From assembly GCF_007018905.1 (NCBI RefSeq), contig NZ_CP041402.1, positions 1,352,001-1,416,000 on the forward strand: a DNA stretch of 64,000 nt. Direction: 5' to 3'. Shown here piece by piece: positions 25,529 through 35,644 of this stretch (the stretch's first letter is position 1; every line of letters begins with the position of its first letter). The notes under the pieces were generated by a model that did no database searches, had not been told where the DNA came from, and saw only the letters and a list, made by a program, of their open reading frames with translations. This DNA is from Tardiphaga sp. vice304. GTDB taxonomy: Bacteria > Pseudomonadota > Alphaproteobacteria > Rhizobiales > Xanthobacteraceae. Both the position numbers and the translations under genes were made by a program.

Positions 25529-25684
25529 AACGGTAGCCTTCAGTGCTTTGGACGGTATGCATGCGGATGAGGCATGTCGTTAATTGAGGCAGCCCCTCAT
25601 CGGGAGGCCAAAACGCCCCGGCGACTGCCCTGATACAGGCTTGGTCACACAGGGCGGTTAACAAGCTCGGTAGGAACCAGCTAA

Positions 25685-26098
25685 TTACTTCGCTTGTAGT
25701 TTCAAGGCCGCCGAGTTGATGCAATAGCGCAATCCGGTCGGTCCAGGCCCGTCGGGAAAGACGTGGCCGAGGTGGCCATTGCATTTCGAGCACAGCACCT
25801 CGGTTCGCACCATGCCGTGACTGACGTCGCGCACCTCATCGACAAAACCGTCCTGGGCCGGCTGCGTGAAGCTCGGCCAGCCGCAGCCGGAGTCGAACTT
25901 GGCGTCGGACTCGAACAGCGTTTGGCCGCAGCCGGCGCAAACGAACGTGCCGGGCGTGTGACTATGCTCGTATTCGCCGGTGCCTGGCCGTTCGGTCGCC
26001 TTCTCGCGCAGCACGGCATATTGCATCGGAGTCAGTTCGCTGCGCCATTCGGCCTCTGACTTTTCGATCTTACCCGTGGCCGTTTTCGTATCGCTCAT
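25685..26098 (-). CDS. msrB: Peptide-methionine (R)-S-oxide reductase
   Basis: 137 residues, standard MsrB length. It reduces methionine-R-sulfoxide in proteins. Structural zinc ligands are Cys54/Cys57 (CAGC) and Cys103/Cys106 (CSKC); the catalytic Cys126 is in RYCINSAAL; Cys72 in SGCGWPSF is the expected recycling Cys. GAGGGAG lies ahead of the ATG. No signal peptide, so it should stay in the cytosol, unlike the exported MsrA encoded 36 bases upstream in the same direction. The pair most likely forms an operon. Confidence 0.94.
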   Translation of the reverse strand: MSDTKTATGKIEKSEAEWRSELTPMQYAVLREKATERPGTGEYEHSHTPGTFVCAGCGQTLFESDAKFDSGCGWPSFTQPAQDGFVDEVRDVSHGMVRTEVLCSKCNGHLGHVFPDGPGPTGLRYCINSAALKLQAK

Positions 26099-26134
26099 GG
26101 TTTCTCCCTCACGCGCCGTACTGGATGAGCTCGG

Positions 26135-26851
26135 TCAGTTCGTGACCTTTACGCTGCTCACCAGGGTCGGCTTCTCGCTGTAGTGCTCGGCGAAGATCTT
26201 CTTCAGGTTCTCGACCTTGGGAATATCGTTGATCGCTATATAGGGCTGATTGGGGTGCAGCGTCAGGTAGTCCTGGTGATAGGCCTCGGCGGGATAGAAC
26301 GCCTGCAACGCATTCACCTTGGTGACGATCGGCTTATTCCAGACCTTTGCGGCATTGAGCTGCGTGATATAGGCGTCCGCGACCTGCTTCTGCTCGGCGG
26401 TGGTGGTGAATATTTCCGAGCGATACTGCGTGCCGCTGTCCGGTCCCTGACGGTTCAACTGCGTCGGGTCGTGCACCACGGAGAAGTAGATCTGCAGGAT
26501 CTTGCCGTAACTGATCTTCTGCGGGTCGTATTTGATCTCGACGGCTTCCGCATGGCCGGTCGTGCCAGAGCCGATCGCGCTGTAATTCGCGGTCGACTTG
26601 GCGCCGCCAGAATAGCCGGACACCGCATTGACGACGCCCTTGGTGTGCTGGAACACGCCCTGCACCCCCCAGAAACAGCCGCCCGCGATCACCGCGGTCT
26701 GCAGGCCGGTGGTCGCCTTGGCGTCCATAGCCGGCGCCGGAATGATGACGGCCTCCTCGGCGGCGAAGGAGGGCGCGACATAGACGGCGGAAATAGCCAG
26801 CGCGCCGATCGCGGCGGCGCAAAGCGTGAAGCGGCTGAGGGTGGAGCGCAT
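26135..26851 (-). CDS. msrA: Exported peptide-methionine (S)-S-oxide reductase
   Basis: 238 residues. A Sec signal peptide (about 1-30) precedes the catalytic domain, so the enzyme works in the periplasm. The active-site GGCFWG puts the nucleophile at Cys59. Apart from Cys11 inside the signal peptide there is no other cysteine, so the usual C-terminal resolving Cys residues are absent and the mature protein is a one-Cys MsrA that must be recycled by another thiol. The ATG at 26851 has GAGGA upstream; the frame runs on to 27013 without support. First gene of the probable msrA-msrB operon. Confidence 0.92.
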   Translation of the reverse strand: MRSTLSRFTLCAAAIGALAISAVYVAPSFAAEEAVIIPAPAMDAKATTGLQTAVIAGGCFWGVQGVFQHTKGVVNAVSGYSGGAKSTANYSAIGSGTTGHAEAVEIKYDPQKISYGKILQIYFSVVHDPTQLNRQGPDSGTQYRSEIFTTTAEQKQVADAYITQLNAAKVWNKPIVTKVNALQAFYPAEAYHQDYLTLHPNQPYIAINDIPKVENLKKIFAEHYSEKPTLVSSVKVTN

Positions 26852-27013
26852 GGCATGTCCTCTTGGGTGAGAGCCGGATGAGCGGCATTCTAGACCGTGG
26901 CGCGTGGTTCGCAATCGGCGCGACTGGTCCGATACTCCAAGGTACGCAGCCCGACGCGAAGCGTTACAGGCCAGCGGACACGACTTCGTGAGTGTTGTTA
27001 ACCCCCCACGCAA

Positions 27014-27041
27014 AAGCCGCGGGACTTGCGTCCCGCGGCTT
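27014..27041 (-). terminator. Terminator after the BA14K gene
   Basis: AAGCCGCGGGA pairs with TCCCGCGGCTT (11 bp) across a six-base loop. On the minus strand it is followed by TTTGCG, giving a short T-run, 20 bases after the BA14K stop. Confidence 0.75.
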
Positions 27042-27060
27042 GTTTCGTCTGCGCCTTGTA

Positions 27061-27462
27061 CTACGGGCAGGGGTAACGATTGCCGTCATTGTTAAGGTAG
27101 GTGCCCGACTGCGGGTCATACGATCGGTAACGCTGCGCGCAGTAATTGGCATTCTGCTGGGACTGCGCATTCTGCTGGGCCGCGCCGGCTGCAATTGCGC
27201 CGCCGATGATCGCGCCGGCCGCGAGGCCGCCGATCAGCGCGCCGTTGCCGCCGCCGCGGTGACCATAACCATAACCGCGTCCACGATAACCGCCGCCGTA
27301 ACCGTAGCCACGGTAATACTGCACGTTTTCAGTCGGCAGCGAGGCGCTGGACTGAATTAGCCGTGGCTGCACCATGATGGGCGCCGAGATCGCCGGGACC
27401 TAAAAAGACAGCGCAGTGGCGCCGATCAGCGCAACGGATGTCAAAGTCTTTAATTTGGACAT
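27061..27462 (-). pseudogene. BA14K-family protein with in-frame amber codon
   Basis: From an ATG at 27462 with AGGAGA upstream, the frame gives a clear signal peptide start (MSKLKTLTSVALIGATALSF), then TAG at 27402-27400, then continues in the same frame through VPAISAP, a Tyr/Gly-rich repeat (GYGYGGGYRGRGYGYG), a Gly/Ala membrane-like segment and the BA14K signature CAQRYRSYDPQSGTYL. No frameshift is needed: one codon interrupts an otherwise whole 133-codon gene. BA14K proteins are small exported proteins first described as Brucella immunoreactive antigens. Translation from an internal ATG at 27375 would lose the signal peptide. Confidence 0.8.
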
Positions 27463-27550
27463 GAACTCTCCTGATGTTCGATCAGGGTCAACGGATGCCG
27501 CGCTGCAACGTTCCAATTAGCGTCCGGATATATCTTCGACAGATTCGATG

Positions 27551-28660
27551 TCACACCACGATGCTGAGGCGCTTGGCCGCCCGCGTGATGCCGGTATAGA
27601 GCCAGCGCGCCCGGCTTTCCTGGAAGGCGAAGCTTTCGTCGAACAGCACCACGTCGTCCCACTGCGAGCCCTGGCTCTTGTGCACGGTCAGTACGTAGCC
27701 GTAGTCGAACTCGTCATAGGGCTTGCGCTGGTCCCAGGTGAGTGCCTCGACGCCGCCGCTGAAACAGTCGGCGCGCACCGAGACTTTCGTCACCTTGCCG
27801 CCGAAATCCTCGTCGGGCGCCAGCCGCATGGTGATAATCGCCGATTTTGACGCCGCGCGCGCCTTGACGCGCCACAGTCCGCCGTTGAACAGCACCTTCT
27901 TGCGGTTGTTGCGCAGGCAGACCAGCTTGTCATTGGCGACCGGGAGCGGGTCCTCGATGCCGAGCTTCTGCCGGACCCGCATATTGTACGACCGCCTCGT
28001 GTTGTTGCGGCCGACCAGCACCTGGTCGGCGGCCATCACGCGCTCGGGATCGAGCTCCTTGCGCGAGACGACTTCGCTGTCGCCGTAGCGGCCGATATCG
28101 AGCTCGCGGCCGAGGCGCACGTCCATCGACATCCGCACGATCGGATCGTGCTCGGCCTGGCGATGCACCTCGGTCAGCATGATGTCGGGTTCGCAGTCGG
28201 TGAAGAAACCGCCGCCCTGGATCGGCGGCAACTGCGCGGGATCGCCGAGCACCAAGAGCGGGCAGTCGAACGACATCAAGTCGCGGCCGAGATCGGCGTC
28301 GACCATCGAGCATTCGTCGATCACGATCAGCTTGGCCTTGGAGGCTGGCGCGTCGTCCCACAGTTCGAAATTCGGCTGCTCCTCGCCGGATTCCCGGGCG
28401 CGGTAGATCAGCGAATGGATGGTCGAGGCGCCGTCGCAGCCTTTGTTGCGCATCACCAGCGCGGCCTTGCCGGTGAAGGCGGCGTATTTTACCTCGCCGT
28501 CGACATTGTCGGCGATGTGCCGCGCCAGCGTGGTCTTGCCGGTGCCGGCATAGCCGAACAGCCGGAACACCGGCGGCGTGCCGTTCTTGCCGGGCTTGGC
28601 CTTGAGCCAGTCATCGACGGCTTTCAGCGCGGCATCCTGATGCGGGGTAAAGGTCGGCAT
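27551..28660 (-). CDS. RecD/Dda-like ATP-dependent DNA helicase
   Basis: 369 residues, an SF1B-type helicase without N-terminal extension. Walker A is FGYAGTGKTT near residue 35, Walker B is VIDECSMVD near 113, motif III is LVLGDPAQLPP, and the C-terminal VLTVHKSQGSQWDDVVLFDE and YTGITRA are motifs V and VI. Compact proteins like this resemble phage T4 Dda and the RecD2 core; they unwind 5'-3'. No RecB or RecC is nearby, so it is not part of a RecBCD nuclease here. The ATG is just upstream of a gap that ends in a divergent small gene. Confidence 0.88.
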   Translation of the reverse strand: MPTFTPHQDAALKAVDDWLKAKPGKNGTPPVFRLFGYAGTGKTTLARHIADNVDGEVKYAAFTGKAALVMRNKGCDGASTIHSLIYRARESGEEQPNFELWDDAPASKAKLIVIDECSMVDADLGRDLMSFDCPLLVLGDPAQLPPIQGGGFFTDCEPDIMLTEVHRQAEHDPIVRMSMDVRLGRELDIGRYGDSEVVSRKELDPERVMAADQVLVGRNNTRRSYNMRVRQKLGIEDPLPVANDKLVCLRNNRKKVLFNGGLWRVKARAASKSAIITMRLAPDEDFGGKVTKVSVRADCFSGGVEALTWDQRKPYDEFDYGYVLTVHKSQGSQWDDVVLFDESFAFQESRARWLYTGITRAAKRLSIVV

Positions 28661-28838
28661 GGCGTCTCGGGAAAAGCCCGGCCCGCCCGATGCGGCCGCG
28701 ACTCACAGGGGCAAGCTAACCATTCGCGCGATTGGTGCAAGCGCGCCCCGGCGGGGACGGTTGCCCAAAATCGCCTTATGGCGCAGGTAAGAGCGCGCAG
28801 GCACCGGCGAAAACGCCGGTCGCGGACAGGAGATCCCG

Positions 28839-29006
28839 GTGGGTAGCAGATTGAAGCGCGCGGGGACCATTGTGATCTACGTGGTCGGAGCCATCGCGAT
28901 CGGCTACCTCGCGCTATATGCCTATGTGATGTTCACCCGGCCGCAATTGGTGCCCGGCGAGCCGATCCAGATCTTCCGCAAGCCGGACGCGCCGAAGTAT
29001 TCGTGA
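28839..29006 (+). CDS. Small single-helix membrane protein
   Basis: 55 codons from a GTG preceded by CAGGAG (about six bases). After SRLKRAGT comes one hydrophobic helix (VIYVVGAIAIGYLALYAYVMF), then a short tail with the Pro-rich PQLVPGEPIQIFRK. The basic N terminus predicts N-in topology. Codon choice and the ribosome site support a real gene. Family unknown. It lies between the helicase and a repeat. Confidence 0.6.
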   Translation: MGSRLKRAGTIVIYVVGAIAIGYLALYAYVMFTRPQLVPGEPIQIFRKPDAPKYS

Positions 29007-29023
29007 GGACTCCGACCTCTCCT

Positions 29024-29118
29024 CGTCATTGCGAGGAGCCCTTGCGACGAAGCAATACAGTTCTTGCCGATTTGGTGGCCTTCGGGATTGCCGCGTCGCT
29101 TCGCTCCTCGCAATGACG
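29024..29118. repeat. Palindromic intergenic repeat, family C (copy 1)
   Basis: 95 bp, from CGTCATTGCGAGGAG to CTCCTCGCAATGACG. The second copy at 59106 has the same length but the opposite orientation: its left flank (AGCGAAGCGACGCGGCAATCC) matches the inverse of this copy's right flank. It lies between two convergent genes. Confidence 0.85.
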
Positions 29119-29140
29119 GCTGAGAGGCCTTCGATTTCCG

Positions 29141-30520
<1,380 letters not shown>

Positions 30521-30574
30521 GGTGGTCTCCTGTGATCTCTTGGTCGCGCCCGTCCGGGCGCTGCGTCGTTCGCG

Positions 30575-30922
30575 TTACGAGCGTTCTGCCTTGATGATTT
30601 CCGTCATGGTGACGCCGAGCTTGTCTTCGACAAGCACCACTTCGCCGCGCGCAACCAGCCGGTTGTTGACGTAGATGTCGATGGCCTCGCCGACCTTGCG
30701 GTCGAGCTCCAGCACGGTGCCAGGTCCGAGCTTGAGAAGTTCGCCGACATCCATCTTGGAACGTCCGAGCACGGCCGAGACCTGCACCGGCACGTCGAAT
30801 ACCGCTTCGAGGTCGGCGGCGATCCGCGTGACCTGTTCGTCCTCGCTGTAGCCGACGTCGCCCATCGCGATCGGTTCGGCCGCATTGAGGTCGGGAAGCG
30901 GCATGTGGGTGTCATTGCTCAT
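30575..30922 (-). CDS. fliN: Flagellar motor switch protein FliN
   Basis: 115 residues. The SpoA-type domain fills the C-terminal 75 residues: VPVQVSAVLGRSKMDVGELL, LGPGTVLELDR and NNRLVARGEVVLVEDKLGVTMT. FliN forms the C-ring of the switch with FliG and FliM and binds FliH. AGGACG precedes the ATG and it starts 10 bases after fliH. FliM is not in the window. Confidence 0.94.
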   Translation of the reverse strand: MSNDTHMPLPDLNAAEPIAMGDVGYSEDEQVTRIAADLEAVFDVPVQVSAVLGRSKMDVGELLKLGPGTVLELDRKVGEAIDIYVNNRLVARGEVVLVEDKLGVTMTEIIKAERS

Positions 30923-30932
30923 CGTTTCGTCC

Positions 30933-31559
30933 TCATGGCCGTGCCTGGTTGCGGGCCGCCATATAGCGCCCCACGAGTTCGTTGATCTTGGTCTCGATGG
31001 CCGCGCGTTCCAGCAGCACGCCGCCGTCCGCCCATTCGATTTTGCAGTCGCCGCTCTCGATTTCCGGCTCGGCGAGGATCACCAGCTTGCCCTGGAAACC
31101 GCTCTGCTTGGCCAGTTTCTCGATCCGCTCGCGGGCTTCGTCATAGAGCTGGTCGTTGATGCGAACGACGATGTGCGGCGTCGCCACCAGATGCTTGAAG
31201 CAATCGTGCACCAGCGCCATCATCTCAGTGAGCGGCTCGGTGGCGATCAGCTCGCTGCACAGTTTGCGCGCTACCGAGACCGCAACCTCGACGGCCTCTG
31301 TTTCCATCCGCATCTCGATCGCCGAAAACCGCATCGAGATCGAGGAGATGGCGACGCCGATTTCCTCAAGCGCCAGCGCGGCGCGGCGGTCGCTCGCGGC
31401 CTTGGCTTCGCGCTGCGCGGCGTCGAAACCGGCGCGGTAGGCGTGGGCTTCGGCGTTGGCGATCTGCTCCGCGATCTCCGCGGGCGTGGCCACGGGCGCG
31501 CGCGCCTTGTCGGGCGCGGCGAAATCGACGTCGAACAGGAATTTTGCCGGAGCTGCCAT
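30933..31559 (-). CDS. fliH: Flagellar export regulator FliH (FlbE-type)
   Basis: 208 residues. The position between fliG and fliN and the pattern (Ala/Glu-rich helical N-terminal half, then a FliH/HrpE-like C-terminal domain with VRINDQLYDEARERIEKLA and IEWADGGVLLERAAIETK) identify the negative regulator of the export ATPase FliI, called FlbE in Caulobacter. The family diverges fast, so identity rests partly on context. Its ATG overlaps the fliG TAA by one base (TAATG), implying translational coupling. Confidence 0.85.
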   Translation of the reverse strand: MAAPAKFLFDVDFAAPDKARAPVATPAEIAEQIANAEAHAYRAGFDAAQREAKAASDRRAALALEEIGVAISSISMRFSAIEMRMETEAVEVAVSVARKLCSELIATEPLTEMMALVHDCFKHLVATPHIVVRINDQLYDEARERIEKLAKQSGFQGKLVILAEPEIESGDCKIEWADGGVLLERAAIETKINELVGRYMAARNQARP

Positions 31560-32647
31560 TAATACACCAGTTCGTCGTCGGCACGGTTCTTGGTCAGGAC
31601 GATCTCGCCCTTGGCAGCGAGGTCCTTGGCGAGGTTGACGAGCAGCGCCTGCGCCTCGTCGACGTCGCGCAAGCGCACCGGCCCGAGCGCGGCCATGTCG
31701 TCGAGCAACATCTTGGCGGCGCGCGACGACATGTTGCCCATGAAGAAGCTGCGGACATCCTCGTTGGCGCTCTTCAGCGCGATGCCGAGCTTGTCCTTGT
31801 CGATGTTGCGCATCAGGGTCTGCGCCGAGCCGGCGTCGAGCTTGACGAGGTCGTCGAAGGTGAACATCAGCGCCTTGATGCGCTCGGCGGCTTCGCGGTT
31901 GTCTTCTTCCAGCGAGGTGATGAAACGGGTCTCGGTCTGGCGATCGAAATTGTTGAAGATTTCTGCCATCACCTCATGGGCATCGCGGCGGCGGGTCTGC
32001 GACAGATTCGACATGAACTCGGTGCGCAGCGTCGACTCGACACGCTCGATGATCTCCTTCTGCACCGTCTCCATCTTCAGCATCCGGCCGACGACGTCGA
32101 GCGCCAGGTCTTCGGGCAGGATCGCCAGCACCCGCGCAGCATGCTCCGGCTTCAGCTTCGACAGCACCACGGCGATGGTCTGCGGGTATTCGTTCTTGAG
32201 GTAATTGGCGAGCACTTCTTCCTGCACGTTGGAGAGCTTCTCCCACATGTTGCGGCCGGCGGGGCCGCGGATTTCTTCCATGATGCCGTTGACGCGCTCG
32301 GAGGGCAGGTACTGGGTCAGCAGCCGTTCGGTCGCGTCGAAGGTGCCCATCAGGGCACCCGACGCCGACATTCGCGAAACGAATTCCAGCATCAGGTCTT
32401 CGACCGTTTCCGGCTCGACCGTGCCGAGCGTCGACATCACGCCGGACAGCTGGCGTACCTCATCGTCATCGAGCAATGCCCAGATCTTGCCGCCATATTG
32501 TTCGCCGAGCGCCAGCATCAGGATCGCCGCGCGCTTGGGGCCGCTCAGCGGCTTGGTGGCGGGGCGGCCACCCTGGCGCTGCGCCAGCGATGCGATGACG
32601 CTGGAGATGTCGCTGGTATTGTCGGTCTGGGTCGCGGGGACGGCCAT
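31559..32647 (-). CDS. fliG: Flagellar motor switch protein FliG
   Basis: 362 residues with the three expected domains: an N-terminal FliF-binding part, a middle domain whose usual EHPQT loop reads [11 protein letters not shown] here, and a C-terminal torque domain containing the [11 protein letters not shown] and [14 protein letters not shown] segments with conserved charged residues. It couples ion flow through the stator to rotation. It begins six bases after fliF, and its stop overlaps the fliH start by one base. Confidence 0.95.
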   Translation of the reverse strand: MAVPATQTDNTSDISSVIASLAQRQGGRPATKPLSGPKRAAILMLALGEQYGGKIWALLDDDEVRQLSGVMSTLGTVEPETVEDLMLEFVSRMSASGALMGTFDATERLLTQYLPSERVNGIMEEIRGPAGRNMWEKLSNVQEEVLANYLKNEYPQTIAVVLSKLKPEHAARVLAILPEDLALDVVGRMLKMETVQKEIIERVESTLRTEFMSNLSQTRRRDAHEVMAEIFNNFDRQTETRFITSLEEDNREAAERIKALMFTFDDLVKLDAGSAQTLMRNIDKDKLGIALKSANEDVRSFFMGNMSSRAAKMLLDDMAALGPVRLRDVDEAQALLVNLAKDLAAKGEIVLTKNRADDELVY

Positions 32648-32653
32648 TTCAGA

Positions 32654-34270
32654 TTACGCCGGTTCGGTGAGCCATTGACGGACAATGGCTACCGTTTCGT
32701 TGGGATTGCGGTCGGCGAGTTCGCCGACGCGGTGAACGGATTGGGCGTAGACTTGGCCCTGCACGGTGGCGATGTCGATCGCGCTGGCGCCACCGGCGGG
32801 GATCTGCGCCTGGCCGTCGGCGCCGACTGCGGTGCCGTCGGTCAGCGCGGCATGCGCGCCGCCGGGGCCGGTCAGCGCGGCGACCGGGTCGCTGGCGAGG
32901 ATGCGGCGGACCAGCGGGCGGATCACCATGAACATCACCACCAGGCCGAGCAGCATCATCACGGCCAGCTCGATGACGTACATCACATCGTCCTTGGTGA
33001 ATTGCAGCGCGCCGAGCAGGCCGGTCGGCTCCGCGTTCGGCACCACCGTCGGGGCCTCGGCGAATTTCAGATTGACGATCTCGACCTGGTCGCCGCGCTT
33101 CTGGTCGAAGCCGATCGCCGAGCGGACCAGCTGGCCGATGCGGTCGAGCTCTTCCTTGCTGCGCTCCTGATAGATCAGATCGCCCTTTTCGCCTTTGGTG
33201 TAGGCGCCGTCGACCAGCACCGCGACCGAGATCCGGTTGACGCGGCCGGCCTCGGTGACTTCGGTCTTGGTGGTGCGGGAAATCTCGTAATTGTTGGTTT
33301 CTTCCGACTTCTTGCTCTGGTCCCGCGCCGTCGCGCCGCCCTGGCCCTGGGCACCCGGCAGCTCGTTGGCGACAGTGACCTGACCGTCAGCGGCGGCGGT
33401 GGCCGCGGATTCTTCGCGGGTCTGGCTGGAGCGCAGCACGCGGCCTTCGGGGTCGAACTTGTCCGAGGTCTGGGTGACCTTGTTGTAGTCGAAGTCGGCG
33501 GTGAGCTGGACGCGGGCACGGCCGGAGCCGACCACCGAGGAGACGATCGCCTCGACCTGGTTGCGCATCCGCTTCTCGAAGCCGATCCGGCGTTCGTCGC
33601 CATTGCCGCCATTGGCCGGATCGCCTTCGGCGCCGTCGGCGAGCAACATGCCGGCCTCGTCGACGATCGACACCCGGTTCGGCTTCAATCCGTTGACGGC
33701 GGAGGCGACGACGTGACGGATGGCGCGGACCTGCTGCGGATCGAGCTGGCCGCGGACGCGAACCACAATCGAGGCCGATGGCTCCGGGGTCTCGCGGGAA
33801 AACAGCGGCCGCTCCGGCAGCACGAGGTGGACGCGGGCAGCCTGGACGCGGTCGATGGCGCGGATGGTGCGCGACAATTCGCCTTCCAGGGCACGCAAAT
33901 GATTGATGTTCTGGACGAAAGACGTGGTGCCGAGGGCGTCCGACTTGTCGAAGATCTCGTAGCCGACGCCGCCGCCCTTGGGCAGGCCGCCTTCGGCCAG
34001 CTTCATGCGCAGCTTGGTGACCTTGTCCTTCGGCACCATGATGGCGGCGCCGTCGTTCTTGAGCTCGTAGGGAATCGCCTGGCGCTCCAGGTCTTTCATG
34101 ATTGCCGAGGAGTCCTCGACGCTGAGGTCGGTGAATAGGGTGGTCATCTGCGGCATCGTTACCCGCATGATAACAAACGCAAAAAAGCCGATCAGCGCGG
34201 CCGTTACCGCAACCATCGCCATCAGGCGCGCGGCGCCCAACCCCTTGAGGAAACTTAGCAGACCCTGCAC
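32654..34270 (-). CDS. fliF: Flagellar MS-ring protein FliF
   Basis: 538 residues. A membrane helix near residues 15-38 and another at about 430-455 bracket the periplasmic ring-building domains (YscJ/FliF type; QAARVHLVLPERPLFSRE is the conserved part). The C-terminal tail (about 500-538) is the FliG-binding segment. The start is GTG at 34270, in frame with GLLSFLKGLGAARLMAM; AGGGG lies upstream. First gene of the fliF-fliG-fliH-fliN-flbD operon, the order known from Caulobacter. CtrA-type motifs lie 68-85 bases upstream. Confidence 0.95.
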   Translation of the reverse strand: MQGLLSFLKGLGAARLMAMVAVTAALIGFFAFVIMRVTMPQMTTLFTDLSVEDSSAIMKDLERQAIPYELKNDGAAIMVPKDKVTKLRMKLAEGGLPKGGGVGYEIFDKSDALGTTSFVQNINHLRALEGELSRTIRAIDRVQAARVHLVLPERPLFSRETPEPSASIVVRVRGQLDPQQVRAIRHVVASAVNGLKPNRVSIVDEAGMLLADGAEGDPANGGNGDERRIGFEKRMRNQVEAIVSSVVGSGRARVQLTADFDYNKVTQTSDKFDPEGRVLRSSQTREESAATAAADGQVTVANELPGAQGQGGATARDQSKKSEETNNYEISRTTKTEVTEAGRVNRISVAVLVDGAYTKGEKGDLIYQERSKEELDRIGQLVRSAIGFDQKRGDQVEIVNLKFAEAPTVVPNAEPTGLLGALQFTKDDVMYVIELAVMMLLGLVVMFMVIRPLVRRILASDPVAALTGPGGAHAALTDGTAVGADGQAQIPAGGASAIDIATVQGQVYAQSVHRVGELADRNPNETVAIVRQWLTEPA

Positions 34271-34337
34271 GAACCAGCCCCTGAACCGCGGCCCGAGGGA
34301 CCGACTGGGCAGATTTTGCCTACGGTATGGTTTCGAT

Positions 34338-34355
34338 ATGGTTAACGCGGGTTAA
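34338..34355 (-). promoter_or_regulatory. CtrA-type motifs upstream of fliF
   Basis: On the minus strand the site reads GTTAACCCGCGTTAACCAT. It contains TTAACCAT, the second CtrA motif described in Caulobacter, plus a further TTAAC half-site; the two TTAA cores are six bases apart, one short of the classical spacing. Confidence 0.5.
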
Positions 34356-34383
34356 CAGGTCGGAAATACCGCACGAAATGGCA

Positions 34384-34414
34384 AAAACCGGCTTCCCGTG
34401 AGGGAGCCGGTTTT
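34384..34414 (-). terminator. Bidirectional terminator after sciP
   Basis: AAAACCGGC pairs with GCCGGTTTT, extended by a CCC/GGG inner pair. T-runs follow on both strands. It lies 30 bases after the sciP stop and just before the fliF promoter region, insulating the two units. Confidence 0.8.
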
Positions 34415-34444
34415 CGTCAAATTGGAAATATCGGGAAGATTCGC

Positions 34445-34720
34445 TTATTGGCGGTATTGCTGGATGCGGGTCGTCCGCAGGCCCGCGAGACCGTGCTGGT
34501 CGATCGAGAATTGCCACGAAAGGAATTCGTCGACTGTCAGCGTGTAGCGGCTGCAGGCTTCCTCGAGGGAAAGCAGGCCCCCGCGGACGGCGGCAACCAC
34601 TTCGGCCTTGCGGCGGATGACCCACCGTTTCGTCCCGGGTGCAGGCAGATCCGCAATTGTTAACGGACTGCCGTCAGGCCCGATGACGTATTTGACCCTC
34701 GGGCGATGGGGTTCTGTCAT
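34445..34720 (-). CDS. sciP: DUF1153 / SciP-type CtrA inhibitor
   Basis: 91 residues. The conserved core (RVKYVIGPDGSPLTIADLP, KRWVIRRKAEVVAAVRGGL, SLEEACSRYTLTVDEFLSW) is that of SciP, a small helix-turn-helix protein that in Caulobacter binds CtrA and blocks it from recruiting RNA polymerase. The ATG at 34720 is taken over an ORF start seven codons upstream because the family begins close to it. It lies in the flagellar block between fliF and flgD, in its own transcription unit with a terminator and a CtrA-like box. Confidence 0.88.
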   Translation of the reverse strand: MTEPHRPRVKYVIGPDGSPLTIADLPAPGTKRWVIRRKAEVVAAVRGGLLSLEEACSRYTLTVDEFLSWQFSIDQHGLAGLRTTRIQQYRQ

Positions 34721-34777
34721 GGCGTACTCACAAACTCTCAACCACTGAACTCACTATGAGAACCTACGCCCGGCGAC

Positions 34778-34792
34778 TTAAAATTTGCCTAA
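34778..34792 (-). promoter_or_regulatory. CtrA-like box upstream of sciP
   Basis: Minus-strand TTAG-GCAAATT-TTAA matches the TTAA-N7-TTAA consensus at seven of eight bases, 58 bases before the sciP start. Confidence 0.45.
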
Positions 34793-34856
34793 GCCTGTAA
34801 CTTCAATGTGAATCGATCTGGAGCGGGTCGGGAAGGCGACGCTTTGGGCCGGAAAG

Positions 34857-34889
34857 AGCTCCGCCCGGATCGACGATCCGGGCGGAGCT
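34857..34889 (-). terminator. Long hairpin after flgD
   Basis: AGCTCCGCCCGGATC pairs perfectly with GATCCGGGCGGAGCT (15 bp) with a three-base loop, 20 bases after the flgD stop. Only a weak T-rich tail (CTTTCC) follows on the minus strand. Confidence 0.7.
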
Positions 34890-34908
34890 GGAAGTCATTC
34901 AAGCCTGA

Positions 34909-35634
34909 TCAGCTCGCGGGCGTCGTCACCGGGGTCGTGTTCTCGACGGTGCGCACCACGCGCTTGATCTTGTCGGTCGTGTAATTGTTGCCCTGGATCG
35001 ACAACAGCGCCGGGCTGGCGGTCAGATCGACGGAGTCGACCACGCCTTGCACCTCGGTCGAGATCGCCACGGTCTGGCCGTTCGAATCCTTCCCGGTTGC
35101 GCTGATCGTGTAGGAGCCCGCCGGGTATTGCGTACCGTCATTGCCCTTGCCGTCCCAGACGAAACTGGAGTCGCCCTTCTTCAGCGCGAAAGTGCCGTTG
35201 TAGACCGTGGCGCCGGCCGAGTTGGTGATGTTGATCGTCGAGGTCGTCGTGTCTGTGGCGGCGTTCAAATTCCATGTCGCCGAGGTGTCGAACTTGGCGG
35301 TGGCGCCATCGACGGCGACGGTCTTGCCGACATAGACCAGCGCTTCGGTGGCCGCGGCACTCTTCTGCATTGCGACCAGCGCCTTCAACTGGTCGTTCGA
35401 CTTGAGCTGCTGCTCGACGCCGGCGAACTGCACGAGCTGCTGGGTGAACTGGTTCGTGTCCAGCGGATCGAGCGGGTTCTGATTTTGCAGCTGCGTCGTC
35501 AGCAGCTTCAGGAAGGTCTGGAAATTATCCGCAATGCCCGTCGTCGTCGTTGCACTGGTATCGGTCGACGTCGACGTACTGGCGACTGTTCCAGATACGA
35601 CCGGCGCCGGCTTGGATATTGAATCAACGGCCAT
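34909..35634 (-). CDS. flgD: Flagellar hook assembly protein FlgD
   Basis: 241 residues. The Ser/Thr-rich N-terminal tail is followed by the FlgD signature FLKLLTTQLQNQNPLDPLD and QFTQQLVQFAGVEQQLK. A beta-rich C-terminal half (FVWDGKGNDGTQYPAG) forms the tudor/Fn3-like cap domains. FlgD caps the growing hook. It starts 10 bases after fliK in the same direction. Confidence 0.94.
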   Translation of the reverse strand: MAVDSISKPAPVVSGTVASTSTSTDTSATTTTGIADNFQTFLKLLTTQLQNQNPLDPLDTNQFTQQLVQFAGVEQQLKSNDQLKALVAMQKSAAATEALVYVGKTVAVDGATAKFDTSATWNLNAATDTTTSTINITNSAGATVYNGTFALKKGDSSFVWDGKGNDGTQYPAGSYTISATGKDSNGQTVAISTEVQGVVDSVDLTASPALLSIQGNNYTTDKIKRVVRTVENTTPVTTPAS

Positions 35635-35644
35635 GGCTCTCTCC

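Noticed and set aside
31544..34138. An 864-codon plus-strand frame across fliG and fliF.
   Set aside because: It is antisense to two clearly conserved flagellar genes and shows no recognisable protein.
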